From NCBI GenBank assembly GCA_013297575.1, contig JAAFHO010000344.1:1-6426 (forward strand): DNA of 6,426 nt, given 5' to 3'. Below, piece by piece: positions 5,445 to 6,426 of this stretch. Numbering within the stretch: position 1 is the stretch's first letter; the number at the start of each line of letters is the position of its first letter. The position numbers and the translations under genes are program-made. The notes beneath the pieces were generated by a model. That model ran no database searches. It was not told the DNA's origin and saw only the letters and a list, made by a program, of their open reading frames with translations. The stretch is from Chitinophagales bacterium. GTDB taxonomy: Bacteria > Bacteroidota > Bacteroidia > Chitinophagales > Saprospiraceae.

Positions 5445-6426
5445 TCACAGCAAATGTACGGTTTTATAATCAAAAACCATATCAGCCCATCGTCCTACTT
5501 CCAATATGCCTGTTAACGTATCACCATTGGCTTCCGCTGCGGTACGCGTATAGGCACGCAAGGCTTCTGCTGGGGTAATTTGCTCGTCCAATGCAACGGT
5601 TACCCCACTATGGTCTTTGCGCTCCACGGCATTTCTTATCCCAGTGCAAGGGTCAAAATCCTTCACCACCGGCGCATCCGACGAAAAAGCCAACGAAATA
5701 CCCGCCTCCAATATCGTTCGATACGGATAAATGCGCTGTAAATATTCATCGGGTAAATATTGCCTAAAATTCACACCCAATTCATACAAAAAAATGGGTT
5801 GTGACACGCAAAAAGTACCCATATCGCGCATTTTAGCCAGATGCTCCGCCTCCGGCAATCCAAGGTGTTCAATCCGGTGGCGCAGCCTTTTGGTATTACT
5901 TTTCTGGATTTTTTCATACACGCCTACGACCATTTCAATCGCCGCATCCCCAATGGCGTGGGTAGCTATTTTGAAACCCGCCGACTGCGATTCCAAGGCT
6001 AATTGTTCAAAAAATGCAGGATTTAACCGCAAAATACCGTGTTCATTGGTGTTTTTATACGCAGTTTTAACAGCAGCTGTTTTCCCAGAAATACCGCCAT
6101 CGGAAAAAAACTTGACCGTATTGACTGTCAAGTAATCGCTTTGGAACAGTTCGGGCAGTGGCAAGGCTTCAATGGCACCATCTGGCACACGAATAGGCAC
6201 TGCATTGATGCGTATTTTGAGTTCGCCTGCTTTGTTCATGGCATGATAGACCGCCATCAGATCGGGCATAACAGCGGGATCAGTGGCCGAAGTGATGCCT
6301 TTTTCCAATAATGCATCTTGAGCGGCGAGTACCATTTCACGATAAGCATCGGGGCTGGGATCTGGGATATACTTTTTGGCCAAACCCAAGGCAGTTTCGG
6401 TGATAATTCCATTGGGTATCCCGTGT
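5445..6426 (-). CDS. YtcJ-like metal-dependent amidohydrolase, 5' end outside the window
   Basis: The frame is open to the window edge, so this is the last 326 residues of a longer enzyme. A TTG at 6389 is not the start, since the upstream residues (HGIPNGIITETA) match the family's G-x-x-x-G-x-x-x-E-x-A segment. The protein belongs to the amidohydrolase superfamily (amidohydrolase 3/YtcJ type), TIM-barrel enzymes that hydrolyse amide or related bonds. Visible motifs, numbered from the first codon in the window, are GITSATD (43-49), KFFSDGG with Lys105, THAIGD with His156, RIEH with His187 and SSDAP with Asp250, all likely metal or catalytic positions. The ITPAEALRAYTRTAAEANG segment and GRWADMVFD near the end are also typical. 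The HxH motif would lie beyond the window. The substrate is unknown. The protein stops soon after ADMVFD, apparently some 20 residues earlier than many relatives. It is the first gene seen of the minus-strand run. Confidence 0.92.
   Translation of the reverse strand, partial: HGIPNGIITETALGLAKKYIPDPSPDAYREMVLAAQDALLEKGITSATDPAVMPDLMAVYHAMNKAGELKIRINAVPIRVPDGAIEALPLPELFQSDYLTVNTVKFFSDGGISGKTAAVKTAYKNTNEHGILRLNPAFFEQLALESQSAGFKIATHAIGDAAIEMVVGVYEKIQKSNTKRLRHRIEHLGLPEAEHLAKMRDMGTFCVSQPIFLYELGVNFRQYLPDEYLQRIYPYRTILEAGISLAFSSDAPVVKDFDPCTGIRNAVERKDHSGVTVALDEQITPAEALRAYTRTAAEANGDTLTGILEVGRWADMVFDYKTVHLL
5451..5458 (-). promoter_or_regulatory. Candidate internal -7 element before msrB
   Basis: On the minus strand this reads TACATTTG, an exact match to the Bacteroidota -7 consensus TAnnTTTG, inside the last codons of the amidohydrolase gene. 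Transcription would start around 5444, giving an msrB leader of about 35 bases. The nearest TTG upstream (complement of 5471-5473) leaves only 12 bases of spacing, shorter than usual. The site may therefore be weak or accidental. Confidence 0.3.

Noticed and set aside
5731..6135. 134-codon plus-strand frame opposite the amidohydrolase
   Set aside because: It is antisense to a gene with clear catalytic motifs and has no domain signature of its own.
6387..6389. TTG as the start of the amidohydrolase
   Set aside because: The codons upstream encode family-typical residues (HGIPNGIITETA), and the barrel's N-terminal HxH part must lie further upstream.
1..6426. Search for a defence, mobile-element, CRISPR or RNA-based system
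   Set aside because: I saw no direct repeat arrays, transposase, integrase, reverse transcriptase or nuclease motifs, tRNA-like cloverleaf or long non-coding structured region. All seven genes fit ordinary metabolic, envelope or regulatory roles.

Overview
The window looks like ordinary chromosomal DNA of a Bacteroidota bacterium, possibly from the Saprospiraceae side of the phylum. Four things point there: a TAnnTTTG-type -7 promoter element, A-rich leaders without Shine-Dalgarno sequences, a lipoprotein whose acidic residues follow the lipidated cysteine, and the style of the dNK, SH3b and helix-turn-helix proteins. The phylum call is an inference from these signs; no rRNA or other marker gene is present. 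Seven protein-coding genes fill almost all of the window, and two of them run off its edges. I see no tRNA, rRNA, CRISPR array, insertion sequence, phage gene or attachment site.

Layout. Bases 1-1106 (+) are the 3' part of a gene for an SH3b-domain protein. It converges, with only 12 bases between stop codons, on a deoxynucleoside kinase gene at 1119-1772 (-). A 223-base AT-rich divergent spacer (1773-1995) carries a good Bacteroidota-type promoter for a putative surface lipoprotein (1996-3036, +) and a weaker one for the kinase. The lipoprotein gene ends at a long hairpin followed by a T run (3067-3131), the clearest terminator in the window. From the right, four minus-strand genes follow one another with gaps of 34, 29 and 41 bases. 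In order of transcription they are a YtcJ-like amidohydrolase (5' end outside the window), a lipoprotein MsrB (methionine-R-sulfoxide reductase), a rhomboid intramembrane serine protease, and a helix-turn-helix protein with a large unrecognised C-terminal region. The same hairpin lies just past the end of this run.

How they may work together. The minus-strand run has the spacing of an operon, possibly with an extra internal promoter before msrB. It combines repair of oxidised protein methionine outside the cytoplasm, proteolysis within the membrane and a possible DNA-binding regulator. An envelope-maintenance theme is conceivable, but it rests only on gene order. I found no convincing new defence, mobile or RNA-based system. 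The least explained parts are the C-terminal regions of the SH3b and helix-turn-helix proteins and the whole exported part of the lipoprotein.
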